Positions 37,501-47,533 of a DNA stretch of 64,000 nucleotides are shown here, one piece after another. The stretch is from the NCBI GenBank assembly GCA_900468535.1, contig UBTY01000009.1:1-64000 (forward strand), given 5' to 3'. The position numbers and the translations under genes are program-made. How positions within the stretch are numbered: position 1 is the stretch's first letter; each line of letters starts with the position of its first letter. Source of the DNA: Hyphomicrobiales bacterium (GTDB lineage Bacteria; Pseudomonadota; Alphaproteobacteria; Rhizobiales; Rhizobiaceae). The notes under the pieces were generated by a model. The model ran no database searches. It was not told the DNA's origin and saw only the letters and a program-made list of their open reading frames with translations.

Positions 37501-38105
37501 CCGGCGCAGGTACCGTCATCGATGAGCAGGCAGACGATCTTCTCGTCACATCTCCGCTGTTCGGCGACAAAGCAAAAACCGACCGCTCCTTGCTCAAGGG
37601 CCGGCTCCTGCACCGCATGCTGCAGACGCTACCGGACTTTGCACCGACAGATCGTCTGGCGGCCGCGCAGCGCTATCTGGAGCGTTCGGCCCGGCGCTGG
37701 TCGCAGGACGAGCGCGAAACGCTCATCCGGTCTGTCTTGCGACTGCTGGAAGAACCGACGCTCCAGGGGGTGTTCACCGGCCACGCCCAGCCCGAAGTGT
37801 CGATCATGGGAACACTATCCCTGAAAGGGCGTGACTACGCGGTCTCGGGCCGCGTCGATAGAATGGCAGTCTTCGACGATCGGGTTGTCGTGCTAGATTA
37901 CAAGACCAATCGGGTCCCGCCACAAACCGTAGAAGCCATCCCCTTCGCCCACAAGGCGCAGCTTGCCATCTATCGTGAGATTCTGGCACCGCTCTATCCC
38001 GGCAAGCGCGTTGATTGCGTGCTCGTCTACACGGAAAATGGCGCTGTTCACACGCTGACGCCGGATGCCCTGGCGTCGGCGCTTGCGCAACTCGAGACAA
38101 AGTGA
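34554..38105 (+). CDS. addA: Helicase-nuclease AddA
   Basis: Catalytic 1183-residue subunit of AddAB, a UvrD-type 3'-5' helicase with a C-terminal RecB-type nuclease. Walker A is ANAGSGKT (38-45), motif [10 protein letters not shown], motif V/VI region [15 protein letters not shown] and [13 protein letters not shown], and nuclease motif [11 protein letters not shown] use the ATG at 34554 inside the addB end; a longer frame exists but lacks family similarity. trxA follows after 73 bp and has its own ribosome site. Confidence 0.95.
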   Translation: MNDEATLPEGDDPVAWTSWTTIQQSVASDPERSAWVSANAGSGKTHVLTQRVIRLLLAGARPSAILCLTYTKAAASEMSNRVFDRLAEWAVLSDDDLSQRISQIEGKRPDRLKLAEARRLFARALETPGGLKIQTIHAFCEALLHQFPLEANVAGHFSVLDDRAAATLLADARRSLLTATTPEDDATLAEAFTYVLNLGDEGGLETLLSEIVANRNAIRRFTLSAERTGGLELVLRDRLGLLPDETEAAMVASYWPLPVLSGAVLDRYLDLADEKGGAKAHDVAANLRAVGRERDPKRRIALLEKTFLTVKGEPKAESQFFVKAMLSEAPALADAVAAARSHILSRRDRLKIIRMHDATRAALILADRLNRDYEDLKKQRSQLDFEDLITRTADLLNKSDVGPWIHYKLDQGIDHILVDEAQDTSPIQWSVIQSLAEDFFSGESARSVVRTLFAVGDEKQSIYSFQGARPERFSEESRRTRHRVAQSGLAFSTVRLPLSFRSTADVLAAVDHIFTPEGNARGLSASSEPVVHRSNRIGHPGAVDLWEMIAPEVTIKEEDWTAPFDATPESAPAAVLARRMAHTIGNLVGKETIIEKGKERPIEAGDILVLVRKRDSFVNALTRALKRRDNIPVAGADRLRLTSHIAIQDLVALGRFLLLPQDDLSLAALMKSPLLDLTEDDVFAVAALRPDDESVWTHLQKFADDGSERLRSAVEKLKLFLDESTRLSVHDFYAHVLGSHGGRRQFLARLGTEVSDILDEFLTFALDHENSGLPGLQSFISTLELEAPEVKREQDKGRNEVRIMTVHASKGLEAPIVFLVDGGSKAFTHSHMPKLRLLEQPGDEPPMPAWVPLGDLSNSLTQADANRIQLLAEEEYRRLLYVAMTRAADRLIVCGYRGVRPNSDTWHAMISAAMTDSHPHVAAATFSGPDGTWSGIKWRVPHIGRNFERAAPPELAQTQERLPENLSRPLPPQRLLPRPLSPSGAGTVIDEQADDLLVTSPLFGDKAKTDRSLLKGRLLHRMLQTLPDFAPTDRLAAAQRYLERSARRWSQDERETLIRSVLRLLEEPTLQGVFTGHAQPEVSIMGTLSLKGRDYAVSGRVDRMAVFDDRVVVLDYKTNRVPPQTVEAIPFAHKAQLAIYREILAPLYPGKRVDCVLVYTENGAVHTLTPDALASALAQLETK

Positions 38106-38178
38106 AATACCGGGCATTGAAATTCCCGCGCCGCACGCTCACATGTGCTTCAACAGGAAATCCGTAAAGGAGCAGCCT

Positions 38179-38499
38179 ATGGCTACCGTAAAAGTCGATA
38201 TCAACAACTTCCAGTCGGAAGTTCTGGAATCCGCAGAACCCGTCGTCGTCGATTTCTGGGCTGAATGGTGCGGCCCGTGCAAGATGATCGCCCCCAGCCT
38301 CGAAGAACTCGCTGTCGAGTTTCAGGGCAAGGTGAAGGTCGCCAAGCTCAACATCGATGAGAACCCGGAACTGGCCGCTCAGTTCGGCGTCCGCTCCATC
38401 CCGACGCTCGCCATGTTCAAGGCCGGCGAAGTTGCTGACATCAAGGTTGGCGCTGCACCGAAGACCGCGCTTTCCAGCTGGATTTCGAGCGCCGCTTAA
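38179..38499 (+). CDS. trxA: Thioredoxin
   Basis: A 106-residue cytosolic dithiol-disulfide reductant with the active site AEWCGPCKM and cis-Pro segment [10 protein letters not shown]. Start ATG is preceded by AAAGGAG (38165-38171). An upstream in-frame extension is not family-like. Downstream of addA, with a terminator 26 bp after the stop. The association addA-trxA is common in rhizobia. Confidence 0.97.
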   Translation: MATVKVDINNFQSEVLESAEPVVVDFWAEWCGPCKMIAPSLEELAVEFQGKVKVAKLNIDENPELAAQFGVRSIPTLAMFKAGEVADIKVGAAPKTALSSWISSAA

Positions 38500-38525
38500 G
38501 CATTGCCTATGAGCAGATAACAAGA

Positions 38526-38551
38526 AGCCCGGCACTTGACCGGGCTTTTTT
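38526..38551 (+). terminator. Intrinsic terminator between trxA and folC
   Basis: Stem AGCCCGG (38526-38532) with CCGGGCT (38540-38546) followed by TTTTT. It serves trxA and overlaps the end of convergent folC, for which it may also act. Confidence 0.85.
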
Positions 38552-39903
38552 CATTTGGGCGGTGTGCCGTTGTCGGCAAGCACATCGCCGACGAGATAGA
38601 GAGAGCCGCCGATCAGGATGCGCGGCGGATGGGCCTGTTCGAAGGCGCTTTCCTTGATTGCTTCCAACGCGTCGCTGACAGTCGACATCGGCTCTGCCAC
38701 AAGACCGGCATCATAGGCGGCATTCGCAAGGATAACCGGATCGATCATCGCGTCACTCCCACGGATCGGCACGCAATAGACCTTCTCGGCCAAGCCCTTG
38801 AAGGCCTTGAAATAGCCGACTGGATCCTTCGTGTTGATCATGCCAATGATCAGGAAGAGCGGCCGTGGCTGCTTTTCCTCGAAGTTTGCCATCGCTTCGG
38901 CAATGACCTCGCCAGCGCCAGGATTGTGGCCGCCATCGACCCAGATTTCCGCCTTTGCAGGAGCGTTGGCCATCAGGTTGCCGTCGCTCAGACGCTGGAG
39001 ACGACCCGGCCACTCGACCGACAGTAGCGCCTTTTCCATCATCGTTTCGGTGACCGTGAAGCCGGCAGCCTTGACGGCGCGGATCGCCGCTGCGGCATTG
39101 GCATATTGGTGACGGCCAGGTAGGCGCGGCAATGGCAAATCGGCCAGACCGAACTCATCCTGATAGACGAGCCGTCCGTATTCCTCATGCGCCATATAGT
39201 CCTGACCGAAGACGGCCGTCGGGCAGTTCAGCCGTTCGGCGGTCGACATCAGCACGTCGAGCGCGGCGTCATATTCCTGCTTGCCGATGACGACCGGATG
39301 CCCGCGCTTCATGATCCCGGCCTTCTCCGCCGCAATCAGTTCGACACGATCGCCCAGATAGGGCTGGTGATCGAGCGAGATCGGCATGATGACCGAGACG
39401 GCAGGATCGGAAATAACGTTCGTCGCATCGAAACGACCACCGAGGCCAACCTCAAGAATGGCGGCATCGGCTGGGTGCTCAGAAAACAGAATGAAGGTGA
39501 CCGCCGTCAGGATCTCGAAAACAGTGATCTTCTGGCCATCATTGGCGGCCGCAACGCGTCGCACGGCCTCAGCAAAGACGGCATCATCCACAAGCTGCCC
39601 GCGACCACCTTCGACACCGATCCGATAGCGCTCGTGCCAGTTTACCAGGTGCGGAGAGGTGTGGACGTGGGCGCTGTAGCCGCCGGCTTCCAGCAAGGCG
39701 CGGCAAAAGGCCGTTACCGAGCCCTTGCCGTTGGTGCCCGCCACATGAATGACGGGCGGCAGCTTCTTCTGCGGATCACCGAGAACGGAAAGCAGCCGGG
39801 TAATGCGGTCCAGGGACAGGTCAAAGCCCTTGGGATGCAGTCCCATGAGCTTATCGATTTCCTGCGCTGCTTCGCTCACTGCGGCTTGGCCCCTTGGTAT
39901 CAT
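38551..39903 (-). CDS. folC: Dihydrofolate synthase / folylpolyglutamate synthase
   Basis: Mur-ligase family enzyme adding glutamate to dihydropteroate and folates. The 450-residue product has the P-loop HVAGTNGKGSVTAF, the HTSPHLV segment and a C-terminal DGGHNPGAG motif. Last gene of the trpF-trpB-trpA-accD-folC run; accD-folC adjacency is widespread in bacteria. The ATG at 39903 is used; a GTG eight codons in (39879, starting SEAAQEIDKL) is a reasonable alternative. Confidence 0.95.
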   Translation of the reverse strand: MIPRGQAAVSEAAQEIDKLMGLHPKGFDLSLDRITRLLSVLGDPQKKLPPVIHVAGTNGKGSVTAFCRALLEAGGYSAHVHTSPHLVNWHERYRIGVEGGRGQLVDDAVFAEAVRRVAAANDGQKITVFEILTAVTFILFSEHPADAAILEVGLGGRFDATNVISDPAVSVIMPISLDHQPYLGDRVELIAAEKAGIMKRGHPVVIGKQEYDAALDVLMSTAERLNCPTAVFGQDYMAHEEYGRLVYQDEFGLADLPLPRLPGRHQYANAAAAIRAVKAAGFTVTETMMEKALLSVEWPGRLQRLSDGNLMANAPAKAEIWVDGGHNPGAGEVIAEAMANFEEKQPRPLFLIIGMINTKDPVGYFKAFKGLAEKVYCVPIRGSDAMIDPVILANAAYDAGLVAEPMSTVSDALEAIKESAFEQAHPPRILIGGSLYLVGDVLADNGTPPK

Positions 39904-39924
39904 CGCGCGACCCGCCCAGTTCGA

Positions 39925-40827
39925 TCAGGCGCTCGCGGCTATCGCGAGCGTCCCGCCTTCCTTGTTGAGGTTTGCTGCAGGCTTTTTGGTCAGGATTTTC
40001 AGGACGCGCGCCAGCGTATCCGGAATATCGTGGCGCTTTACCACCATATCGACCATGCCGTGTTCCAGCAGGTATTCCGACGTCTGGAAGCCTTCTGGCA
40101 GCTTTTCGCGGATCGTTTGTTCAATGACGCGCTTGCCGGCAAAGCAGATTTCCGCGCCAGGCTCTGCCAGATGAAGATCGCCAAGCATCGCATAGGATGC
40201 CGTGACGCCACCCGTTGTCGGATTGGTCAGAACGACGATGTAGGGCAGTCCCGCTTCCTTCAGCATGTCGACGGCGACAGTCGTGCGCGGCAGCTGCATG
40301 AGTGACAGGATACCTTCCTGCATGCGAGCGCCACCCGATGCCGGGAACATGACCAGCGGGCATTTTTCAGCGATGGCGCGTTCGAAAGCCTTGACGATTG
40401 CCTCGCCGGCAGCGATGCCGAGCGAACCGCCCATGAAGTTGAACTCGTGCACGACGGCAACAAGCTTCAGCCCGCGAACCTTGCCGACACCGGCAACGAT
40501 CGTGTCTTCCTGCTCGGTCTTGATGCGGCTGTCCTTCAGGCGATCCATGTATTTTTTGGAATCGCGGAACTTCAGCGGATCCTGCGCGACCTTGGGCTGG
40601 ACGAGCGCTTCATAGGCCCCGTCATCGAAAAGATCGGTAAGGCGTGCCTTCGCCGGCATCTTCATGTGGTAGCCGGAGGCCGGGATAACCCACTTGTTGT
40701 TCTCCAGATCCTTATGGAAGACCATTTCGCCCGTTTCCGGGCACTTGATCCAGAGGTTCTCCGGCACTTCGCGGCGGCCCAGCATGGAATTGATGCGGGG
40801 GCGGACGTAGTTGGTGATCCAGTTCAA
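39925..40827 (-). CDS. accD: Acetyl-CoA carboxylase carboxyltransferase beta subunit
   Basis: Transfers carboxyl from biotin to acetyl-CoA, the first step of fatty acid synthesis, with AccA. The 300 residues contain the crotonase-fold segments [23 protein letters not shown] and [12 protein letters not shown]. The N-terminal zinc ribbon found in E. coli has degenerated: in [18 protein letters not shown] and [10 protein letters not shown] only Cys29 remains of the four ligands. The start segment [10 protein letters not shown] is typical of rhizobial AccD. Confidence 0.95.
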   Translation of the reverse strand: MNWITNYVRPRINSMLGRREVPENLWIKCPETGEMVFHKDLENNKWVIPASGYHMKMPAKARLTDLFDDGAYEALVQPKVAQDPLKFRDSKKYMDRLKDSRIKTEQEDTIVAGVGKVRGLKLVAVVHEFNFMGGSLGIAAGEAIVKAFERAIAEKCPLVMFPASGGARMQEGILSLMQLPRTTVAVDMLKEAGLPYIVVLTNPTTGGVTASYAMLGDLHLAEPGAEICFAGKRVIEQTIREKLPEGFQTSEYLLEHGMVDMVVKRHDIPDTLARVLKILTKKPAANLNKEGGTLAIAASA

Positions 40828-40866
40828 GTCGAAAACTCCTGATTGACTATTGCCAATGTGGGGAAA

Positions 40867-41706
40867 CTATTCGGCAGCAACAAGGCGCGCCGAACGTGTA
40901 CCCGTTGACAGTCCACGAACAAGCGTGGCGACGGCCTGGACGGTATCGGCTGTTGCCTTCCCATCCTTGGTGAGGCTCGTTGCCACCTGATTGACAATTG
41001 CGGTGCCGACGACGACGCCATCGGCCGAGTTGCCGATGACCTTGGCATGGTCGGCGGTCTTGACGCCGAAGCCGACGCAGACAGGCAGATCGGTATGCTG
41101 CTTGATGCGCTTGACGGCGCCCGATACCAGCGAAGGATCCGGCAACGCCGAGCCGGTGATGCCATTCATCGAGACGTAATAGACGAAGCCGGAAGTGTTC
41201 CGCAGAACGGTCGGCAGACGCTTCTCGTCGGTCGTCGGCGTTGCCAGACGGATGAAATTGATCCCCTTCCTGAGAGCGGGGATGCAGAGCTCGTCATCCA
41301 TTTCCGGCGGAAGATCGACGACGATCAGGCCATCGATGCCGGCTGCCAACGCGTCATCGAGGAACTTCTCGACGCCGTAGATATAGATTGGGTTGTAGTA
41401 CCCCATCATCACGATCGGCGTTGCGTCATCGGTCTTGCGGAAGTCAGCCGCAAGCTGCAGCGTCTTCTTCAGTGTCTGGCCGCCCTTGAGCGCACGCTGG
41501 CCGGCCATCTGGATTGCCGGGCCATCGGCCATAGGATCGGAGAAGGGCATTCCCAGCTCGATGACATCGGAACCTGCCTCCGGCAGCGCCTTCATGATGC
41601 CGAGCGAGGTTTCATAGTCCGGATCACCGCCCATGAAATAGGTTACGAGTGCCGGCCGGCCTTCCGACTTCAGATCGGCGAAGCGTTTGTCCATACGTGC
41701 GGTCAT
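40867..41706 (-). CDS. trpA: Tryptophan synthase alpha chain
   Basis: Cleaves indole-3-glycerol phosphate to indole, which is channelled to TrpB. The 279-residue TIM barrel has catalytic Glu in [16 protein letters not shown] and the second catalytic Asp in [10 protein letters not shown], with phosphate loop GFGVKT. It lies 3 bp after trpB and 39 bp before accD in the transcript. Confidence 0.97.
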   Translation of the reverse strand: MTARMDKRFADLKSEGRPALVTYFMGGDPDYETSLGIMKALPEAGSDVIELGMPFSDPMADGPAIQMAGQRALKGGQTLKKTLQLAADFRKTDDATPIVMMGYYNPIYIYGVEKFLDDALAAGIDGLIVVDLPPEMDDELCIPALRKGINFIRLATPTTDEKRLPTVLRNTSGFVYYVSMNGITGSALPDPSLVSGAVKRIKQHTDLPVCVGFGVKTADHAKVIGNSADGVVVGTAIVNQVATSLTKDGKATADTVQAVATLVRGLSTGTRSARLVAAE

Positions 41707-41709
41707 GAC

Positions 41710-42930
41710 TTACTCACCCATTCCCAGAAGCTTGCCGACAGTGAAGATGTCCTTGTCGCCGCGGCCGGAGAGGTTCATCAGGATGATTTCATCCTTGCCC
41801 ATCTTCGGCGCGCGCTTGATGACTTCGGCCAGCGCATGCGACGGCTCCAGCGCCGGAATGATGCCTTCGAGGCGTGTGAGCGTCTGGAAGGCTTCCAGCG
41901 CTTCATGGTCCATGATCGGGACGTATTCGACGCGACCGATATCATTCAGGTAGGAATGCTCGGGGCCGATGCCGGGATAGTCAAGACCGGCGGAAATCGA
42001 GTGACCTTCCTTGATCTGGCCGTCGCCGTCCTGCAGCAGGTATGTGCGGTTGCCGTGCAGAACGCCCGGCGAACCCGCAGTGATCGAGGCGCAATGCTCG
42101 TCGCCACTCAGGCCCTTGCCGCCAGCTTCGACGCCGACGATCTTGACGCTTTCATCATCGAGGAAGGGATGGAAAATCCCGATCGCATTCGAACCGCCGC
42201 CGACGGCAGCGATGACGAGATCCGGCAAGCGTCCTTCGGCTTCCAGGATCTGCTGACGCGCCTCCGTGCCGATGACGGCCTGGAAATCGCGGACCATTTC
42301 CGGATAGGGATGCGGGCCGGCGGCCGTACCGATCAGGTAGTAGGTATCGTCGACGTTGGTGACCCAGTCGCGCAGCGCCTCGTTCATCGCGTCCTTCAGC
42401 GTGCCGTGGCCGGCCGTGACAGGCTTCACTTCGGCGCCGAGAAGCTTCATGCGGAACACATTCGGCGCCTGACGCTCGACGTCGGTTGCGCCCATGTAGA
42501 CGACGCAAGGAAGGCCGAAGCGGGCGGCAACCGTTGCAGAGGCAACACCATGCTGGCCAGCGCCGGTTTCAGCGATGATCCGGGTCTTGCCCATGCGCTT
42601 GGCAAGCAGGATCTGGCCGATGCAGTTGTTAATCTTGTGCGAACCGGTGTGGTTCAGTTCTTCGCGCTTGAAGTAGATCTTCGCGCCACCAAGTTCGGCA
42701 GTCAGGCGTTCGGCGAAATAGAGCGGGCTCGGGCGACCAATATAATGGGTGCCAAGCTGCTTCAGCTCTGCCTGGAATTCCGGGTCGTCCTTTGCCTTGT
42801 TCCACTCGTCCTGCAGGTCGAGGATCAAAGGCATCAGCGTCTCGGCGACGAAGCGGCCGCCGTAAATGCCGAAACGGCCATCTTCATCAGGGCCGGAACG
42901 GAAGGAATTCGGTTTTGGCGTCTGGTTCAC
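41710..42930 (-). CDS. trpB: Tryptophan synthase beta chain
   Basis: PLP enzyme joining indole and serine. The PLP lysine is Lys99 in [10 protein letters not shown], followed by [10 protein letters not shown] and the phosphate-binding GGGSNAIG. I choose GTG at 42930 (starting NQTPKPNSF, 406 residues), which lies 2 bp after the trpF stop with AGGGAG upstream; an ATG 13 codons earlier overlaps trpF and adds atypical sequence. Belongs to the TrpB1 class that pairs with TrpA. Confidence 0.96.
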   Translation of the reverse strand: MNQTPKPNSFRSGPDEDGRFGIYGGRFVAETLMPLILDLQDEWNKAKDDPEFQAELKQLGTHYIGRPSPLYFAERLTAELGGAKIYFKREELNHTGSHKINNCIGQILLAKRMGKTRIIAETGAGQHGVASATVAARFGLPCVVYMGATDVERQAPNVFRMKLLGAEVKPVTAGHGTLKDAMNEALRDWVTNVDDTYYLIGTAAGPHPYPEMVRDFQAVIGTEARQQILEAEGRLPDLVIAAVGGGSNAIGIFHPFLDDESVKIVGVEAGGKGLSGDEHCASITAGSPGVLHGNRTYLLQDGDGQIKEGHSISAGLDYPGIGPEHSYLNDIGRVEYVPIMDHEALEAFQTLTRLEGIIPALEPSHALAEVIKRAPKMGKDEIILMNLSGRGDKDIFTVGKLLGMGE

Positions 42931-42932
42931 TC

Positions 42933-43601
42933 TTAACTCCCTGAGGCCGCTTCGGGTTGGCAGGCCCATTCGACCGCATCGAAAAACTCGTCGATCATTG
43001 CCACATCCTTGACGCCCGGTGCGCTTTCGACACCGGAGGACGCATCGATCCCAGGCGCCTTGGTCATGGCGAGCGCCTCGGCAATGTTGGCTTTGTTCAA
43101 GCCACCGGAAAGCATGTAATCCACATTGTCGTCAAGCCAAGACAGCAGGCTCCAGTCGAAGGAAACCCCGTTGCCGCCGGGCAAATCGGATCCCTTCGGC
43201 GGCTTGGCGTCGAACAGGAAACGATCGGCGATGCCGATATAGGCCTCAACCCGCTTCAGGTCGTCAGCCGTCCGCACGGAGAAGGCCTTCATAACAGGCA
43301 GTCCATATACCGCCTTTATGGTCAGAACGCGCTCCGGGCTCTCGTCGCCATGCAGCTGAAGAATATCGGGCTTCAGCAGCGCCACGATCTCATCGAGATC
43401 ATCGTTGCTCGGATTGACGGTGACGGCAACGATCTTGGCTTTGCCGCGGACTGGTTCCGCGAGCTTGCCGGCGATGTCGGGCTCGACATAACGCGGGCTC
43501 TTTTCAAAGAAGATAAAGCCGATATGGGTCGCACCGCGCGCAAGGGCGCGATCAATGGTTTCAGCCGTGCTCAGCCCACAGATCTTGATATCCGGTTTCA
43601 T
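42933..43601 (-). CDS. trpF: Phosphoribosylanthranilate isomerase
   Basis: Third step of the committed tryptophan pathway. The 222-residue barrel starts [11 protein letters not shown] with catalytic Cys8, has LQLHGDE, and ends with [14 protein letters not shown] and [14 protein letters not shown], which carries the catalytic Asp. Separate from TrpC, as in other rhizobia. First gene of the trpFBA-accD-folC operon. Confidence 0.96.
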   Translation of the reverse strand: MKPDIKICGLSTAETIDRALARGATHIGFIFFEKSPRYVEPDIAGKLAEPVRGKAKIVAVTVNPSNDDLDEIVALLKPDILQLHGDESPERVLTIKAVYGLPVMKAFSVRTADDLKRVEAYIGIADRFLFDAKPPKGSDLPGGNGVSFDWSLLSWLDDNVDYMLSGGLNKANIAEALAMTKAPGIDASSGVESAPGVKDVAMIDEFFDAVEWACQPEAASGS

Positions 43602-43675
43602 GGCAGCGGAGTGACACGAAAAGCGTTTGGAGTCGAGCCAAATCGCGACAAAAGCTGAATTTTGCGAGGCTTTGA

Positions 43676-44443
43676 TCAGTCGAAATCAATGGCGTGAAGC
43701 TGGCTGCCGTGGCGCTTCAACCAGGCCTTTGCTTCTTCCATGTGAGGGCAGAGCTTCTTGCAAAGTGACCAGAAGCGCGGACCGTGGTTCATCTCTCGGA
43801 GATGGGCTACCTCATGGGCTGCCAGATAGTCGACGACGGATGGCGGCGCCATGACGATGCGCCAGGAAAAGCTCAAATTCCCCTCGGACGAACAGGATCC
43901 CCAACGGCTGCGGGTGTCCTTCATGGAAATCGATCTGATCGGCGCGCTGATCGAACGGGCATGCAGCGTTGCCAGCCGTTCGAGGTCCGCCCTCGCCTCC
44001 TTTTTCAGGAAGGTTGCGATGCGGCGTCCGACATGCTCGGGCATGCCGCTGACCTTCAGAACAGGCTTGCCATCGACAACAATCGCTTCAGTCAACCCAC
44101 GAAGGCTACCCGTATGATGGATACGATGCGACACACCGCGAAAGAGGATGCTGCCTCCGTCATGCAGGCCGGAGTCCGCTGAGAACTTGGCAAGCTTGGT
44201 AAGAAGCCACCCCTGATGGCGGTCGAGAAACGCATTCACCTCACGCTGCGCCAGCCCGCTGGGGATCGTCATCTTCAAAGCGCGGCCGCCGGGTTCGATA
44301 CGCAATGTAATACGCGTCGCCCGCTCGTGCTGCTTGATCGTCAACGGCATCAAGCGGCCAGCCACATCAAGCGTCCGGGTCTCGGGCGGAGCGGGCTTCC
44401 GGGCGCTGCGGCGCGGCTTTGCGAGGAGCGGGAACATGGGCAT
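43676..44443 (-). CDS. YgjP-like zinc metallopeptidase (DUF45)
   Basis: A 255-residue protein of the YgjP/WLM group. The zinc motif HEVAH spans residues 210-214 (His210, Glu211, His214), with third ligand His220 in NHGPRFW. The preceding DTRSRWGSCSSEGNLSFSW is the hallmark of the family. Its physiological substrate is unknown. The minus-strand transcript from the DUF2852 gene is terminated just upstream, so it has its own promoter. Confidence 0.9.
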   Translation of the reverse strand: MPMFPLLAKPRRSARKPAPPETRTLDVAGRLMPLTIKQHERATRITLRIEPGGRALKMTIPSGLAQREVNAFLDRHQGWLLTKLAKFSADSGLHDGGSILFRGVSHRIHHTGSLRGLTEAIVVDGKPVLKVSGMPEHVGRRIATFLKKEARADLERLATLHARSISAPIRSISMKDTRSRWGSCSSEGNLSFSWRIVMAPPSVVDYLAAHEVAHLREMNHGPRFWSLCKKLCPHMEEAKAWLKRHGSQLHAIDFD

Positions 44444-44474
44444 TTTCTATATGATTCGCGGGGATTCTTTGCAA

Positions 44475-44502
44475 AGAAAAGCCGGCATCGATGATGCCGG
44501 TT
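44475..44502 (-). terminator. Intrinsic terminator after the DUF2852 gene
   Basis: Stem CCGGCATC (44482-44489) with GATGCCGG (44493-44500), followed on the minus strand by CTTTTCTTTG. Confidence 0.75.
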
Positions 44503-44530
44503 GAAGTTTCGGTGCTGAACAGTCCCGATG

Positions 44531-44965
44531 TTACGGGGTCTGGTATTCTGCGACCGGTCCGTTGTCATCGCGCTTGGCGTTCCGGCGATCGCGCATGAAG
44601 CGATCGAACTCTTCCTGATCCTTGGCGCGGCGCAGTTCGCGCATGTAGGAATCGAATTCCTCGCGCATTTCATCAAGCCTGCGGCGTTCTTCCTCAAGCC
44701 GATCGAGTTCGGCCTTGCGCCAATCGTCGAAGGCTACGTTACCCGTCGAGAAGTGCGGGCGATAGCGACCATGCGAACGTCGGCAGCCGGCAAAGAATCC
44801 ATCCGCGGCGCTGTTGGCGTCGCGCTTGAAACCACGCAGGCGCTCCCCGAAAATGATGTAGGCAAGCATGGCGAGACCCAGAGGCCAGAAAACCACGAAG
44901 CCGAGGATCATCAGGGCAATGGTAGCCGGAGTCCAATCCGGGCGAAGCAATGCTGACTGGTTCAT
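44531..44965 (-). CDS. DUF2852 membrane protein
   Basis: A 144-residue protein of unknown function conserved in alphaproteobacteria. One hydrophobic segment, ATIALMILGFVVFWPLGLAM, near residues 14-33 anchors it; the rest is highly charged, with a probable coiled coil from about residue 85 (RKAELDRLEEERRRLDEMRE). The start MNQSALL is six codons inside the longest frame and gives a family-like N-terminus. It stands alone between terminators. Confidence 0.85.
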   Translation of the reverse strand: MNQSALLRPDWTPATIALMILGFVVFWPLGLAMLAYIIFGERLRGFKRDANSAADGFFAGCRRSHGRYRPHFSTGNVAFDDWRKAELDRLEEERRRLDEMREEFDSYMRELRRAKDQEEFDRFMRDRRNAKRDDNGPVAEYQTP

Positions 44966-45111
44966 CGTGCGGTGTCCTCGCATTTTTCCGCGTCCGGCAA
45001 GATACCGAACGCTGGAATCGATGTGGTTACACCCCAGGTCAGCTTCAAGGCGATGTCAGTCCAAATCGGACAACGCCTTGAAATGAAGGCACTAATTCAG
45101 AACATTCTAAA

Positions 45112-46389
45112 TCAGCTCGATTTTCCGCCTTTAATCACCCGCTTCACGACAGGCTTTCCTGTCCGGCTGTGCTCCCGGACAAAATTGACGATGCGCGGTG
45201 CGATTTCGCGACGGAAGCGAGAGCCATTGAAGACGCCGTAATGCCCGACATCAGGCTGCAGGTAGTGCATCCGCATGTTTTCGGGAATGTTGACGCAAAT
45301 TGTCTGCGCAGCCTTGGTCTGGCCGACACCGGATATATCGTCATTCTCCCCTTCGACCGTGAGGAGCGCCACGTTGCGGATCGCAGCCGGATCGACCGGC
45401 CTGCCGCGATGGAGCAACTCGCCCTTCGGCAGCGAATGCTTGATGAAGACCTGATCGACCGTCTGAAGATAGAACTCGGCGGTCAGATCCATAACGGCAA
45501 GGTACTCGTCATAGAAATCGCGGTGCTTCTCTGCCGGCTCACCGTCGTTCTTCACGAGGTGCATGAAGAATTCCTTGTGGGCAATCACATGCCGATCGAG
45601 GTTCATCGACATGAAGCCCGACAGCTGCAGGAAACCCGGATAAACGGGACGCATGAAGCCCGGCTGCGGCCAAGGCACATTCATGATCACGTTATCTGCA
45701 AACCACTCCAGGGAGCGCTCCTTGGCGAGCTGATTGACGGCTGTCGGGTTGATGCGCGTGTCGATTGGTCCACCCATCAGCGTCATAGACGAGGGCGAGA
45801 ACGGGTCATTGTCGGCTTCCATGACGGCAGCTGCCGCCAGGACCGGCACGGAGGGCTGACAGACGGCAATCACGTGGGTGTCGGGACCGAGGAAGCGCAG
45901 CATTTCAATGACATAATCGACGTAGTCATCGAAATCGAACGTGCCTTCCGTCATCGGCACCATACGGGCGTCGATCCAGTCGGTGATATAGATATCGGCG
46001 CTTGGGAGCAGCGCTTCGACGGTACCGCGCAGCAACGTGGCATAGTGGCCGGACATCGGCGCAACGATGAGGATACGTGGATCTGGCGCATGGCCGCTTG
46101 GAACATTGCGCGCAAAATGGAGCAGATTGCAAAAGGGACGCGACCACACGACCTCTTCCCGCACGGCGATCTTGCGATCGCCAATCACGGTATCGCTCAG
46201 GCCGAATGACGGCTTTCCGTAGCGACGGGTCGTGCGCTCGAACATTTCGAGACTAGCGGCCACGGTACGGCCCCAAGGGGTCTGCGAAATGGGATTGAGC
46301 GGATTGGCATAGACCATGCGCATGATATCGGCGAACGCACGATAAGGCGCCAATGCAGCATGGTTCAATTCATAAAGCTGGTAAAACAT
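45112..46389 (-). CDS. phaZ: Intracellular polyhydroxyalkanoate depolymerase
   Basis: Alpha/beta hydrolase that mobilises stored polyhydroxybutyrate granules. The 425-residue product starts MFYQLYELNH, the family N-terminus; a start four codons earlier is possible. The nucleophile elbow is VCQPSVPV with Cys177 in place of serine, as in characterised intracellular PhaZ enzymes of this type. Asp in LTVEGENDDISG and His in DVGHYGVFNG complete the triad. Monocistronic; rhizobia accumulate PHB, so the role fits. Confidence 0.92.
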   Translation of the reverse strand: MFYQLYELNHAALAPYRAFADIMRMVYANPLNPISQTPWGRTVAASLEMFERTTRRYGKPSFGLSDTVIGDRKIAVREEVVWSRPFCNLLHFARNVPSGHAPDPRILIVAPMSGHYATLLRGTVEALLPSADIYITDWIDARMVPMTEGTFDFDDYVDYVIEMLRFLGPDTHVIAVCQPSVPVLAAAAVMEADNDPFSPSSMTLMGGPIDTRINPTAVNQLAKERSLEWFADNVIMNVPWPQPGFMRPVYPGFLQLSGFMSMNLDRHVIAHKEFFMHLVKNDGEPAEKHRDFYDEYLAVMDLTAEFYLQTVDQVFIKHSLPKGELLHRGRPVDPAAIRNVALLTVEGENDDISGVGQTKAAQTICVNIPENMRMHYLQPDVGHYGVFNGSRFRREIAPRIVNFVREHSRTGKPVVKRVIKGGKSS

Positions 46390-46527
46390 GAGATGCGCCA
46401 CCTTTCTCTAATCTGGAAGACGACGCCGTCTGAAAGGCATCGGACTCTTTCCAACGACGTGCTGGCACCTCAACGCAGATTAACAGGTTTTTGTTGCGCA
46501 GCAACATTGCCATCCGCACCGCAATAA

Positions 46528-46556
46528 GAAATGCCGGGGAATCTATCCCCGGCATG
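46528..46556 (-). terminator. Intrinsic terminator after the FAH-family gene
   Basis: Perfect 9-bp stem ATGCCGGGG (46532-46540) with CCCCGGCAT (46548-46556), then TTCTTATT on the minus strand. Confidence 0.75.
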
Positions 46557-46594
46557 ATGGTGCGCTCGAATGTTTAATGATCGCAGAATGGCCG

Positions 46595-47437
46595 TTAGCG
46601 ATCGGCCAGGAAGGTCTGCTTCTGCGTACCCAGGCCCTCGATACCGAGCTCGACAACATCGCCGGCCTTGAGGAAGCGTGGTGGCTTCATTCCCATGCCA
46701 ACGCCCGGAGGCGTGCCGGTCGAAATCACGTCGCCCGGGTGCAACGACATAAACTGGCTCAGGTAGGACACCACATGGGCAACGCCGTAGACCATCGTCT
46801 TCGACGAGCCGTTCTGCATGGTTTCGCCGTTTACCTTCAACCACATGCCGAGGTTCTGCGGATCGGCAATCTCGTCCTTGGTGACAAGCCACGGGCCGAT
46901 CGGACCAAAGGTGTCGCAGGACTTGCCCTTGGTCCACTGACCGGCACGCTCCGTCTGGAAGGCCCGCTCGGAAACGTCATGGGACACGCAGTAGCCAGCG
47001 ACATAGTCGAGCGCGTCGGCTTCGCTGACGTACTTTGCGGTCTTGCCGATGACAACGCCGAGTTCCACTTCCCAGTCGGTCTTCTCAGAGCCGCGAGGGA
47101 TCAGGACATTGTCGTTCGGACCGACGATTGCCGACGTTGCCTTCATGAAGATGACGGGTTCAGGCGGCACTGTCGCGCCGGTTTCAGCGGCATGATCAGA
47201 GAAATTGAGGCCGATGCAGATGAATTTTCCGGTACCCGCAACGCAAGCACCGATTCGAGACGGTGACAGCTCGGGCAGACTCTTGAGGTCGATGGCCTTG
47301 ATCTTCGCAAGCCCTTCCGGCGAGATCGCGTCACCACCAATGTCCGAAACATGCGCCGAGAGGTCGCGGATCTTGCCGTCGGAATCGAGTATCGCCGGCT
47401 TCTCGCGAGCAGCTTCTCCAACACGCATAAGCTTCAT
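46595..47437 (-). CDS. Fumarylacetoacetate hydrolase family protein
   Basis: A 280-residue enzyme of the FAH/2-keto-acid hydratase or ureidoglycolate lyase fold. The motifs FICIGLNFSDHAAETG, PVIFMKATSAIVGPND and DWEVELGVVIGKTAKYV place the metal-binding acidic residues. Substrate cannot be assigned: family members act on fumarylpyruvate, ureidoglycolate, oxaloacetate and various 2-keto acids. It precedes no pathway partner; the neighbouring hydroquinone reductase gene lies 96 bp upstream on the same strand and hints at aromatic or quinone metabolism. Confidence 0.88.
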   Translation of the reverse strand: MKLMRVGEAAREKPAILDSDGKIRDLSAHVSDIGGDAISPEGLAKIKAIDLKSLPELSPSRIGACVAGTGKFICIGLNFSDHAAETGATVPPEPVIFMKATSAIVGPNDNVLIPRGSEKTDWEVELGVVIGKTAKYVSEADALDYVAGYCVSHDVSERAFQTERAGQWTKGKSCDTFGPIGPWLVTKDEIADPQNLGMWLKVNGETMQNGSSKTMVYGVAHVVSYLSQFMSLHPGDVISTGTPPGVGMGMKPPRFLKAGDVVELGIEGLGTQKQTFLADR

Positions 47438-47533
47438 GACATTTCCTCCTTAAGCAAGACCGACATTTCGATCACCTATGAACGAGATATTCGCGGGTGT
47501 CATTATGGCTTTTTGCCCAAGCGGTACGCTGCT

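Noticed and set aside
41047..42936. 629-codon plus-strand open frame antisense to trpA and trpB
   Set aside because: Antisense to two canonical genes, no start-site support, shadow composition.
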